A DNA stretch of 64,000 nt from Yinghuangia seranimata (GTDB lineage Bacteria; Actinomycetota; Actinomycetes; Streptomycetales; Streptomycetaceae), in NCBI RefSeq assembly GCF_029953285.1, contig NZ_JASAOI010000045.1, positions 105,792 through 169,791 on the forward strand, read 5' to 3'. Below are positions 42,628-50,777 of this stretch, piece after piece; position 1 is the stretch's first letter; every line of letters begins with the position of its first letter. The notes under the pieces were generated by a model. That model saw only the letters and a program-made list of their open reading frames with translations. It was not told the DNA's origin and did no database searches. Position numbers and translations under genes: made by a program.

Positions 42628-44598
42628 ATGGCGGCTCCGGTGAACAGCTCGGTCTCGGCAGGTGCGTTCCTGCTGCGGTACGCCTCGCCCGCGACCGCCG
42701 CGCGTGTGCGGGAGCGGCTCGGCCCCGAGGCCGTGCCCCAGGAGCCTCGTCCGCCGGACGTTCCCGATCTGCGGTCGTCCGGCCAGGCCGTCGCCGCTCC
42801 GCGCACGCGCGGGACGGGGCTGGTGCCGTGGCTGCGAACTCCGCGTGTGCAGGCGTCGGTTCACGACCTGCCGCAGGTCTCGGGTGCCGAGTGGGACCTG
42901 ATCGTCCGTGAGCACGGTCGCACGGCACTGCCCAAGGACGTCGTCCGCGCGCTCGTCGCCCGCGCGGACTGCCCCGGTTCGGCGGCGCTCGCGCTCGTGC
43001 CGGAGGGCAGGTTCGCGCACCATCCCCGGCCGGACTCGCCGTCCGCGTTCCTGATCGCCGTGCAGCGCGGGTCCGTGACGCCGCGCCAGGTCGCGTTCGA
43101 GGGCCGGCCCGGCTGGCACGCGCTCAGCACCGTGGCGCGGCACACGCGGCCGAGCATCTACGACCAGCCGTTCGCACCGTTCGGACGCGTCCTCGACGAG
43201 GCGGCCCAACTGCTGCCCGGCCCCGACGCCGACGCCTGGGCCTGGCTGATCCGGCACGCCCCGGGCTACCCGGGCACGTTCCCTGAGCTATGCGCCGCCG
43301 CGGGCAACGCGACCGCGCGGCTGGCGTACGACACCCGTCGTGCCGCTACGGCAACCGGCGATCCGCGTGTGAACACTGTCAACAGCCCCTCAGACTTTCA
43401 CCGATGGAACTCCCTGACCCCGCTCGGCCTGATCGGGCGGCTCTCCCCCGACGCGGCGGACGCCGTCCTCGCGGTGCTGCCCCGCAGCGCGCTCGACGAT
43501 TTCCTCCCGGTGCACGAAATGCTGCCGACCCACCTCACCTTCACGCTGCTGCGCCGCGAGCCGTCGCTCGTGTGGGACCTCATGCACCGCATGGACCACG
43601 ACAGGGCGGCCGTGCGTGAGTTGCTCGCGAGGCACGACCCGCAGGTGAACGCCGCGCTGCTGTCGGCCCGACGGGACGCAGAGACCCAGCACGCCGTGTT
43701 CCGGGCCACGCGGCTGGAGGCCAAGCCGCGTGTGCGGCTGCCCGCCGACAACCGAGGGTGGCTGCGCCTACGGCTGGGCGACGGCTGCCTGGAGGCCGTC
43801 CACGGGCATCACGCGTCGTTCATCCGGACCGCACTCGAACAACGCGCCGACAGCCTCGGCACCGCGGGAGTGCTGAGGGGTCTGCTCGGCCTGTGGGAGG
43901 CCTGGGGACGCGGCGCGCTGTTCGACCCGCGGCTGCTGCGGGCGTTGCCGCCGGACACCGAGGCCGGACGGTTGCTGCGCCAGGTGCCGCGTGGGCTGGG
44001 CGGCATGGCGCGGCTGCGGGCCGAGGTGCGTCGGCACGAGGACCCCGCGGAGCTGATCGCCGCGATGCGCCGTTCGCCCGACACGGCACGCCGGTACCCG
44101 CCCCCGTCGTTCTGGCCGGCGGCGATTGCGGCGCACGCCGAACGGCCGCTGCCGGTCGAGGTCTTGGCGCACCTCGTCCGGCACGGGAACTGCCCCGACG
44201 AACTCAGCCTGGCCGCCTCGAAGGCGGACGCCGACCTGGCCGCCGAGCTCGCGGGCCGCTCACACGCCCACGCCGTGGCCGCGCTCGGGCACCCCGTCGA
44301 GGTGACGTGGTCGTGGACGGAGCACGGGTGGTACGTCGACGCCCTGGCCCGGGGCGTGCTGACGTTCCACGAGTTCGTCGAACGTGCCCACCCCGCCCAT
44401 CAGTTGCTCACCGCCGTCGAGCAGCTGGCACCGGTCTTCCCCGACGGCCACACGGCGGCCCGCGCGGTCGTCGACGAGCACATACGCGGGACGGTCGGGG
44501 ACGACGCGGACGCCTGGGCGGTGGCGGTGCGGCTGTTGCCGGAGTTCACAGGCACATTGCCTGAGCTGCTGGCCACGGCGGGGGCGGTGTTCGCGTAG
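42628..44598 (+). CDS. Large uncharacterised protein, variant leucine-repeat-like, paralogue 2
   Basis: A 656-residue protein co-linear with paralogue 1 over its whole length. Shared stretches include LTPRQVAFEGRP-type, YDQPFAPFGRVLDEAAQLLPG, AWAWLIRHAPGYPGTFPEL (about 203-221), LGLIGRLSPDAADAVLAVLP, AVLRGLLGLWEA-GRGALFDPRL and the C-terminal DAWAVAVRLLPEFTGTLPEL. The Ala/Gly-rich linker of paralogue 1 is shorter here. ATG 42628. No signal, membrane helix or enzyme motif. The pair arose by duplication but has diverged, so both are probably used. Confidence 0.7.
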   Translation: MAAPVNSSVSAGAFLLRYASPATAARVRERLGPEAVPQEPRPPDVPDLRSSGQAVAAPRTRGTGLVPWLRTPRVQASVHDLPQVSGAEWDLIVREHGRTALPKDVVRALVARADCPGSAALALVPEGRFAHHPRPDSPSAFLIAVQRGSVTPRQVAFEGRPGWHALSTVARHTRPSIYDQPFAPFGRVLDEAAQLLPGPDADAWAWLIRHAPGYPGTFPELCAAAGNATARLAYDTRRAATATGDPRVNTVNSPSDFHRWNSLTPLGLIGRLSPDAADAVLAVLPRSALDDFLPVHEMLPTHLTFTLLRREPSLVWDLMHRMDHDRAAVRELLARHDPQVNAALLSARRDAETQHAVFRATRLEAKPRVRLPADNRGWLRLRLGDGCLEAVHGHHASFIRTALEQRADSLGTAGVLRGLLGLWEAWGRGALFDPRLLRALPPDTEAGRLLRQVPRGLGGMARLRAEVRRHEDPAELIAAMRRSPDTARRYPPPSFWPAAIAAHAERPLPVEVLAHLVRHGNCPDELSLAASKADADLAAELAGRSHAHAVAALGHPVEVTWSWTEHGWYVDALARGVLTFHEFVERAHPAHQLLTAVEQLAPVFPDGHTAARAVVDEHIRGTVGDDADAWAVAVRLLPEFTGTLPELLATAGAVFA

Positions 44599-44657
44599 GG
44601 ATTCGACGATGGGACCGGCATTTCATCGATGCCTGAACTGTGCCGACCGTGTGCCCC

Positions 44658-45557
44658 TCAGGCGGAACCGCCCGGCGACCCAGCCCCCGGGTACACCCGG
44701 CACTGGCTCGTCCCGCTCGCCCTCAGCACGCCGGTCGCGTCGGTGAGCGTGCCCCACGTGGAGGCGAGCAGGCCCTGGGTTCGGCCGCGGGCTTCCAGGA
44801 GGGTGGCCGCGGGGACGCGGGCGGGGGCGTACCACGTCGCGGCCAGGTCGAGGCTGACCATGCCGTCACCGGGGCGGCCGCGGAGGGCGGCGTCCATCAG
44901 GTGCGCGTCCAACTGCATGATGTCGGTGAGGCGTTCGGCGAGGCCGGGGGTCGAGGGGGCGTCGGGGCGGAGCACGTCGGGGTCGGCGGGGCAGATCCAC
45001 AGCGCGACCGAGTCGCCGCCGTCGCGGAAGGCGCCCTCGAACTCCTCGTAGGTCTCGGCGTAGTCCACGGCGTACTCGGCGAACCCGCCCAGGCACTCGG
45101 CGACTTTCTCGACCCAGGACAGGCGCGGGTACGCCGCGGGCCCGAGCGGAAGCCCGGCCTCGCCGGCGGCGCCCGGGTCGGCGGCGCCCGGCCCGCCGAA
45201 CAGCTCCGGGTCGGCGAACCAGGCCGACGCGGCGAGCACCGCCTCGCCACCCTGGCGGACCGTCACCTGGAAGGCGGACGCCGTCCGGCCGTTGGCCAAC
45301 GTCTCGACGTCAAAGGATAGTTCGCCGGCAACCGCGGCACGCGAGAACACCGTGTGCAGGCTGCGCAGCTGTTTGCCGCCCGCCGACCTGGCCGCCGCGG
45401 CGGCCGCCAGGGAGGCCGTCCAACCGCCGAAGCCGCGCCCGTTGATGCAGTGGAACTCCGCGAGTTCGGCCGTCAGTCGACCGTCGGACCCGCCCCGCAG
45501 GCGGACCTCGCCGAGCGGCGTCGCCGCCACCGTGTCGTGCTCCCCCGTAGCGTCCAT
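44658..45557 (-). CDS. TesB-like acyl-CoA thioesterase family protein
   Basis: A 299-residue double hot-dog protein of the actinobacterial TesB-like family. First half: FHCINGRGFGGWTASLAAAAAARSA and the strand region LRSLHTVFSRAAVAGELSFDVE; second half: MDAALRGRPGDGMVSLDLAATWYAP and SQCRVYPG at the end. ATG 45557. Stands alone, convergent with the repeat-family gene and divergent from the MBL gene. It should hydrolyse acyl-CoA; the chain is unknown. Confidence 0.75.
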   Translation of the reverse strand: MDATGEHDTVAATPLGEVRLRGGSDGRLTAELAEFHCINGRGFGGWTASLAAAAAARSAGGKQLRSLHTVFSRAAVAGELSFDVETLANGRTASAFQVTVRQGGEAVLAASAWFADPELFGGPGAADPGAAGEAGLPLGPAAYPRLSWVEKVAECLGGFAEYAVDYAETYEEFEGAFRDGGDSVALWICPADPDVLRPDAPSTPGLAERLTDIMQLDAHLMDAALRGRPGDGMVSLDLAATWYAPARVPAATLLEARGRTQGLLASTWGTLTDATGVLRASGTSQCRVYPGAGSPGGSA

Positions 45558-45734
45558 CCACCGATGGTGCCACGCAGGCCGCCGGGCGTGGGGGGGTGAC
45601 CCCGGACGGGCCGCTCGGAATCCGGCACACGGCGAGCACATCCGACACCTGTTGGGACACCAGGCGGCCCCGCAGCGCCAGGTAGTGTCAGAAGTCCGCG
45701 CACAGCGGGCACAGACCGCTCACCGGGAGACGCC

Positions 45735-46889
45735 GTGCCACGTTCCCTGATCCCCTCCGGCCTCCGCGCGCTGCGACCCGACGCCTTCGGAGCGGAACCG
45801 ACGGGCGCGCGGCTGGCCCGGATCCGCAGCTCGCCGAACTTCGCCGACGGGTCGTTCCAGAACCCCGTGCCGGCACGCACCGAGCCGAGCGGCTCGATGC
45901 GGGAGTTCGCCCGGGCGTACTTCCGCGCCGAGGACCGGGCCCACCGCGCGCCCGCCGGCGTGGTGCCGGTGCACCCGACGACGTACGCCGACCTCGCGAA
46001 GCCGCCGACCACCGGACTGCGGCTGACCTGGACGGGCCACTCCAGCGTGCTCGCCGAGCTCGACGGGCGCCGCGTGCTGTTCGACCCGGTGTGGGGCGAA
46101 CGCTGCTCCCCGTTCCCGTTCGTGGGCCCGCGCCGCCTGCACCCGGTGCCCCTGCCGCTCGCCGCGCTCGGGCCCGTCGACGTCGTGGTGATCTCGCACG
46201 ACCACTACGACCACCTCGACATGCCCACGATCAAGGAGCTGGTCGGCACCGACACCGTCTTCGCCGTCCCGCTGGGCGTCGGCGCGCACCTGGAGCACTG
46301 GGGCGTGCCGGCCGACCGGCTGCGGGAGCTCGACTGGCACGAGTCGACGACGGTCGAAGGCCTCACCCTGACCGCCACCCCCGCCCGCCACTTCTGCGGC
46401 CGCGGCTTCCGCGGGCCCCAGCACACGCTGTGGGCCTCATGGGTCGTCCGCGGCCCGGAGCACCGCGTCTTCCACAGCGGCGACACCGGGTACTTCCCGG
46501 GCTTCGCGGACATCGGGACTGCTCACGGGCCGTTCGACGCCACGATGATCCAGATCGGCGCGTACAGCGAGTACTGGCCGGACATCCACATGACCCCCGA
46601 CGAGGGCGTCCGCACCCACCTCGACCTCCAGGGCGGCCCGGACGCGGGCCCTCTCCTCCCGATCCACTGGGCGACCTTCAACCTGGCCCTCCACCCCTGG
46701 GCGGCCCCCGGCGAAGGAACGCTCGCCGCAGCCCGCACCGCAGGAGCCCGTATCGCCCTCCCCCGCCCCGGCGAGCCCTTCGAACCGGGCGCGGAAAAGC
46801 TCCCGGAGCAGCCGTGGTGGAGGGTCGTCACGGTGGACGCCGACACCGAGCCCAGCCCCTTGGACAGGGCAGCGGGAACGACGGCCTGA
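45735..46889 (+). CDS. MBL-fold metallo-hydrolase (NAPE-PLD-like)
   Basis: A 384-residue metallo-beta-lactamase fold enzyme. The zinc motif HxHxDH is present in ISHDHYDHLD (about 153-162), with TWTGHSSVLAELDGRRVLFDPVW before it and FHSGDTGYFPGF and LPIHWATFNLALHPW after it. This is the pattern of the NAPE-phospholipase D/UlaG-like group that cleaves phosphodiester or lactone bonds. GTG 45735 has GGGAGA upstream. No neighbour hints at a substrate. Confidence 0.85.
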   Translation: MPRSLIPSGLRALRPDAFGAEPTGARLARIRSSPNFADGSFQNPVPARTEPSGSMREFARAYFRAEDRAHRAPAGVVPVHPTTYADLAKPPTTGLRLTWTGHSSVLAELDGRRVLFDPVWGERCSPFPFVGPRRLHPVPLPLAALGPVDVVVISHDHYDHLDMPTIKELVGTDTVFAVPLGVGAHLEHWGVPADRLRELDWHESTTVEGLTLTATPARHFCGRGFRGPQHTLWASWVVRGPEHRVFHSGDTGYFPGFADIGTAHGPFDATMIQIGAYSEYWPDIHMTPDEGVRTHLDLQGGPDAGPLLPIHWATFNLALHPWAAPGEGTLAAARTAGARIALPRPGEPFEPGAEKLPEQPWWRVVTVDADTEPSPLDRAAGTTA

Positions 46890-47417
46890 CGAGCCGGCCG
46901 AACGGGGTTGGCGGGACCAGGGGCGACCCGCGGCACCGACCGAAAGGGCGGCCTGCGACAGGACGGCGCGGGGGGCCGAAAGAGGCAGGCCTTGGCAGAG
47001 TGCGGGGCAGGCCGAAAGGACGGCCTTCGGCAGGCTGCGGGGCGGTCCCGCCGAGCAGGCTCAGGCAGGCCCACCGGACGGGCTGAACAAACAGGCTCAC
47101 GCAGACCGCACGACGGGCTGGGCAGGCGGGGCCTGGGCAGACCACGGGACGGCTCGACGTGAACGTCCAGGCAGACCGCAGGACCCGCCGGGCCCGTGGA
47201 CGCGCCGGGCGAGCCACCTCCGACCGGAGCACCGGAACCCGGACCTCGCCAGTCCCGCAAGGGCCGACCCGCGAGAACGCCGGGTGAGCGAGGCGGGAGG
47301 CGCCGACCTGGATCGGCGTCATCCGATCACGCAGCCGCGCCGCGAGGGCACGCGCACGCAGTTGCCCCGGCCCCGTCGGCCGTCCGCCACGCGGCCAGCC
47401 GTCACACGGTGAACCGG
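46890..47417. other. Noncoding low-complexity region
   Basis: About 530 bases of G/A-rich plus strand with many imperfect copies of GCAGGC, GGCAGACCGC and GACGGGCTG words at irregular spacing. Frames across it give repetitive Arg/Gly/Pro strings and no family. I regard it as noncoding; it resembles decayed short tandem repeats. Confidence 0.5.
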
Positions 47418-47738
47418 TCACGCCGCAGGGGCACGACCAGCCGGCGAACCGTGTCGCCAGCCCGCCACATGGTCAGGTCGTCTCGCGCCCACGCAGTCAG
47501 GCACCGACGCCCGGAACCGCCCGCAGCGAGGACGTGCGCTCGCCTCCTCGTAGCCGCAAGCCGTCACGGCGGCTTCGAGCTGGGCGATCGCGAGGACCGG
47601 GTCGATGTTCTTGAGGAGGACCACGTCGAAGTCCCCCTGCTCCGGGCCGCCCGGAGTCTGGAGGACCTCGACGGCAGCCTGGTCGTCGACGGCGGAGAGG
47701 TGGTCGCAGAGCGGCATGGCGGCGATTCTGGTGCCCAC
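47418..47738 (-). CDS. Short hypothetical protein, probably truncated
   Basis: About 106 residues. The first 60 (PLCDHLSAVDDQAAVEVLQ, GGPEQGDFDVVLLKNIDPV, AIAQLEAAVTACGYEEASARP) look like a genuine conserved actinomycete domain. The last 45 (after RPRCGRF) are Arg/Gly-rich with no clear structure, as if the frame had been lost. The start is GTG 47738 or ATG 47717. It reads into the low-complexity region, so I suspect a gene broken at its 3' end. Function unknown. Confidence 0.45.
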   Translation of the reverse strand: MGTRIAAMPLCDHLSAVDDQAAVEVLQTPGGPEQGDFDVVLLKNIDPVLAIAQLEAAVTACGYEEASARPRCGRFRASVPDCVGARRPDHVAGWRHGSPAGRAPAA

Positions 47739-47877
47739 CGGGGACGGCCCGGCTGACGCAGCCGGGCGAAGCCCCGACGGGCACGCGGTCTCGGGGCACC
47801 GGGCCGCGGTCGCCTCCGGCCGGGTGGCCGGGCACCCGCACCACCACGCGGTCAGGTGGTCAGGTCAGGCCGCGCGG

Positions 47878-48303
47878 TCAGGAGCGGCGGCCTCGGCTGG
47901 GCTTTGCGGCGCGTTCGGGCTTCGCGGCGCGTTCGGCGTCGCGGTCCTTCAGGCGGGCGGTTTCGCGGCGGACGTCGGCCTGGGTTTCGCGTTCGCGGCG
48001 GAGCCATTCCGGGTCTTCGGCCTTGATGGCTTCGATCTCGTCGCTGGTCAGAGCCTCGGTGACGCCGCCGCGGGCCAGGCCCGAGATGGAGATGCCGAGC
48101 TTGGTGGCCACGACGGGGCGGGGGTGGGGGCCGGTGCGGCGGAGGTCGCGGAGCCACTGCGGGGGGTCGGTCTGGAGCGCGTTGAGCTCGTCGCGGGTGA
48201 CGACACCCTCCTGGAACTCGGCGGGGGTGGCCTCGAGGTACACGCCCAGCTTCTTCGCCGCGGTCGCGGGCTTCATCGTCTGGGCGGTCTTGTGCGACGT
48301 CAT
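47878..48303 (-). CDS. DUF5997 family protein
   Basis: A 141-residue protein: TMKPATAAKKLGVYLEATP and VVTRDELNALQTDPPQWL in the first half and VATKLGISISGLARGGVTEALT in the second form the DUF5997 pattern, followed by a charged Arg/Lys/Glu tail. ATG 48303. It is divergent, over a 58-base gap, from a LysR effector-domain protein. This pairing is, to my memory, common in actinomycetes, so the two may act together. A small helical DNA- or protein-binding role is a guess. Confidence 0.75.
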   Translation of the reverse strand: MTSHKTAQTMKPATAAKKLGVYLEATPAEFQEGVVTRDELNALQTDPPQWLRDLRRTGPHPRPVVATKLGISISGLARGGVTEALTSDEIEAIKAEDPEWLRRERETQADVRRETARLKDRDAERAAKPERAAKPSRGRRS

Positions 48304-48361
48304 GGGGTCAAGGGTATCGAGCGTGCGCGGCACCTCTGATCCTGGCCGGTAGCCTGGCGGG

Positions 48362-49204
48362 GTGATCAGCGCGGATGCCCCCTCGTCCTTCCGGCTCGCG
48401 TACGTCCCTGGCGTGACGCCCGCGAAATGGGCTCGGGTCTGGCACGAGCGCCTGCCGGACGTCCCGCTCGACCTGGTCGCCGTCGAGCCCGGCGACGCGA
48501 TGGCGACGCTGCGCGGCGGGGGCGCCGACGCGGCGCTGCTGCGGCTGCCGGTGGACGGCACCGATCTGAGCGCGATCCCGCTGTACACGGAGACGACCGT
48601 GGTCATCGTTCCGAAGGACCACGTCGTGACGGCCGTCGACGAGGTGACGACGAACGACCTCTCCGACGAGCTCGTGCTGCACCCCCTCGACGACACGCTC
48701 GGGTGGGACGAGCCGCCTGGTCGACCCGCGGTCGAGCGTCCGGCGACGACGGCCGACGCGGTCGAGCTGGTCGCGGCGGGGGTCGGCGTGCTGGTCGTGC
48801 CGCAGTCGCTGGCCCGGCTGCACCACCGTAAGGACCTGACCTACCGGCCGGTGCTCGACGCGCCCGCTTCGCGTGTGGCGCTGTCCTGGCCGGAGGCGAA
48901 GACGACGGACCTGGTGGAGGAGTTCATCGGGATCGTGCGCGGACGGACGGTCAACAGCTCGCGCGGCCGGCAGGCGACGGCGCCGCAGGCGAAGGACAAG
49001 GGCGGCGCGGGCCGGGCGTCGTCCGGGGCGGGGCAGCGGTCGGGGGCGGGTTCGGGAGCGCGCTCGGGATCCGGGTCGGGCTCGGGTAAGAGCTCGGCGG
49101 GCCGCAAGCCGGGCGCGGGATCGTCCGGCAAGGGTGGTGGACGCTCGGGCTCGGGCGGCGCGAAGGCGGCGCCGAAGCGCGGGAAGCCGCGCCGCCGGTC
49201 GTAG
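48362..49204 (+). CDS. LysR substrate-binding-domain protein without DNA-binding domain
   Basis: A 280-residue protein. Residues about 8-195 form a periplasmic-binding-like LysR effector domain (SFRLAYVPGVTPAKW, VVIVPKDHVV, VGVLVVPQSLARL), but the helix-turn-helix that normally precedes it is missing. From about 200 a Gly/Ser/Lys/Arg-rich tail (many SGSGSG and KG units) runs to RGKPRRRS; such a basic tail could bind nucleic acid. GTG 48362. Divergent from DUF5997 with 58 bases between starts. Confidence 0.75.
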   Translation: MISADAPSSFRLAYVPGVTPAKWARVWHERLPDVPLDLVAVEPGDAMATLRGGGADAALLRLPVDGTDLSAIPLYTETTVVIVPKDHVVTAVDEVTTNDLSDELVLHPLDDTLGWDEPPGRPAVERPATTADAVELVAAGVGVLVVPQSLARLHHRKDLTYRPVLDAPASRVALSWPEAKTTDLVEEFIGIVRGRTVNSSRGRQATAPQAKDKGGAGRASSGAGQRSGAGSGARSGSGSGSGKSSAGRKPGAGSSGKGGGRSGSGGAKAAPKRGKPRRRS

Positions 49205-49207
49205 GGG

Positions 49208-49220
49208 CGTGACCGGTCAC
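49208..49220. promoter_or_regulatory. Palindrome CGTGACCGGTCAC
   Basis: Second occurrence of the GTGACCGGTCAC palindrome (see 39276-39289), 4 bases after the LysR-like gene stop and 100 bases before the frameshifted gene. Meaning unknown. Confidence 0.3.
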
Positions 49221-49320
49221 CGACTCCTCCACGCCGCAAGCCTGTTCCATATCGAGAAACACCGTTTCGCGGCGTAGCATGCGAGCGGCGGAACACCCTC
49301 GTCGCGACGGAGGCCGGCCG

Positions 49321-49669
49321 GTGAACTACCTCGTGTACCGCATGCGGATGACGGAACGGGCCCGGCGCAACCAGAAGGCCTTCTGGTCCTGGCTCGAGGA
49401 GCGCGAGCGCTGGTTCAGGACCTCCCCATGGGGCGCGAAGTGCGCTGGTACTACAGCGTGATCGGCGAGGTCTACGTCCTGGAGAGCTGGGCGGCGTTCG
49501 AGGACGAGCGGCCTGGGGCGCCTACCGCTCGGCGCTCGCGAACCTGAAGGCCGGCAGCACCTGGGAGGACGAACGGGTCAGCCAGGACGACTGGTGGGAG
49601 TTCCTCGACACCCGCATCGTCACCGACCGCCCGGTCCCGGTCGGCTTCGCCCGTGCCGAACCCGCCTGA
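49321..49669 (+). pseudogene. Small gene with two frameshifts
   Basis: Three consecutive plus-strand frames join into one plausible protein of about 115 residues. Frame one from GTG 49321 reads YLVYRMRMTERARRNQ and AFWSWLEERERWF. Frame two from about 49428 reads EVRWYYSVIGEVYVLESWAA. Frame three reads WGAYRSALANLKAGSTWEDE to the stop at 49667-49669. Both shifts correspond to single-base losses, near CCTCCCCATGGGG and GAGCGGCCTGGGG, short G/C runs. The result is either a decaying gene or sequencing errors. The Trp/Tyr-rich ferredoxin-like pattern recalls NIPSNAP/dimeric alpha-beta-barrel proteins, weakly. Confidence 0.6.
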
Positions 49670-49844
49670 GGCCAGGGGGGTTTCGCGGATGACCTCGCCC
49701 GTCGGCCCGGCGCCCAGGTCGCACCTGTACGTGCCCGGGCACCGGCCGGACGTGCCGGCCAAGGCCCCGGCCGGCGGCGCGGACGCGCCGGTTCCGCGAA
49801 GCCCGTTCGCCGCACCGCCGGGCGGCCGGCGGGCCCGACCGAGC

Positions 49845-50777
49845 TCAGGCGGCCGCGGCCTCGTTCAGGACCGCCAGGCGGCCGTCGGTCATGGCGTACG
49901 CCGCGTCGGCGTAGACCAGTTGGCTGCGGTCGTGGGTCACCATCACGGTCGCCGTCCCGCGCTCCCGTGTGAGGCGGGCGAGCAACTCCACTACCGCTGC
50001 TCCGCGTTCGTGGTCGAGGGCGCTGGTCGGCTCGTCGACGAGCAGGACGGCGGGGTCGTTCATCAGTGCCCGGGCGATGTTGATGCGCTGCCTCTGGCCG
50101 CCGGACAGCTGGTGCGGGCGTCGTCGCGCCTGCTCCGACAGGCCTACGGCGTCCAGGAGTTCGCGGGCCTTGGCGGCCGCGGCGCGGGGTGAGCGGCCGT
50201 CCAGGTGGGCCATCACCTGGAGTTGCTCCAGGGCGGTGAGCGACGGCAGCAGGTTGGGCTGTTGGAAGACGATGCCCAGCCGGGTGCGGCGCAGTTCGGC
50301 CCGCCGACCCGGCTTCAGGCCGTCTACGGGTGCCCCCGCGATCTCGACGGTGCCCGAGTCCGGCGTCACCAGCGTCGCGGCGACGGCCAGCAGGCTGGAC
50401 TTCCCGGATCCGGACGGCCCGACGACGGCGGCCAGTTCGCCGCCCGCGACGGTGACGGAGACGCGGTCGAGGGCGGTCAGCCGCCGGTCGCCGTCGGGGT
50501 AGGTGAGGGTGACGTTGGTGAGGCGCAGGCCCGCACGGTCGTCCTGGCTCCCCTGGATCCTCTGGCTCCCCTGGTTCGCCTGGCTCGCCTGGCTCTCCTG
50601 GCTCTCCTGGCTCCCCTGGTTCGCCTGGTTCGCCTGGCTCTCCCGGCTTACCTGGTGCGTCTGGCTCATGATGTTCACCCGGTCCACGCTGCCCACCTGC
50701 TCCTCCTGCTTCGCCCGCTCCACCCCGTCCAGCCCGTCCACCCGCTCCGCACGCTCCATCCGCTCCACCTCGTTCAT
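49845..50777 (-). CDS. ABC transporter ATP-binding protein (LolD/MacB-like) with Ser/Gln/Asn-rich N-terminal extension
   Basis: A 310-residue ATPase. The domain from about 85 has Walker A GPSGSGKSS (about 119), Q-loop VFQQPNLLPSLT, signature LSGGQRQRINIARAL (about 224) and Walker B LLVDEPTSALD. The first about 80 residues are unusual: a charged stretch, then repeated SQ/NQ pairs (ESQESQASQANQGSQ), reflecting tandem repeats in the DNA around 50540-50660. The true start could be later, but ATG 50777 overlaps the permease stop (ATGA) and is the natural translationally coupled start. It powers the FtsX-like permease encoded just upstream. Confidence 0.85.
   Translation of the reverse strand: MNEVERMERAERVDGLDGVERAKQEEQVGSVDRVNIMSQTHQVSRESQANQANQGSQESQESQASQANQGSQRIQGSQDDRAGLRLTNVTLTYPDGDRRLTALDRVSVTVAGGELAAVVGPSGSGKSSLLAVAATLVTPDSGTVEIAGAPVDGLKPGRRAELRRTRLGIVFQQPNLLPSLTALEQLQVMAHLDGRSPRAAAAKARELLDAVGLSEQARRRPHQLSGGQRQRINIARALMNDPAVLLVDEPTSALDHERGAAVVELLARLTRERGTATVMVTHDRSQLVYADAAYAMTDGRLAVLNEAAAA
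50545..50655. repeat. Short tandem repeats inside the ABC ATPase gene
   Basis: Imperfect 9-15 base units containing CCTGGCTC or CCTGGTTCG, about ten in a row, encoding the SQ/NQ-rich part of the ATPase N-terminus. Slippage at such repeats would change protein length in steps when units are multiples of three. Confidence 0.7.

Noticed and set aside
46908..47162. A plus-strand frame of about 84 codons
   Set aside because: Low-complexity GCAGGC-type repeats, no family resemblance and no convincing ribosome site.
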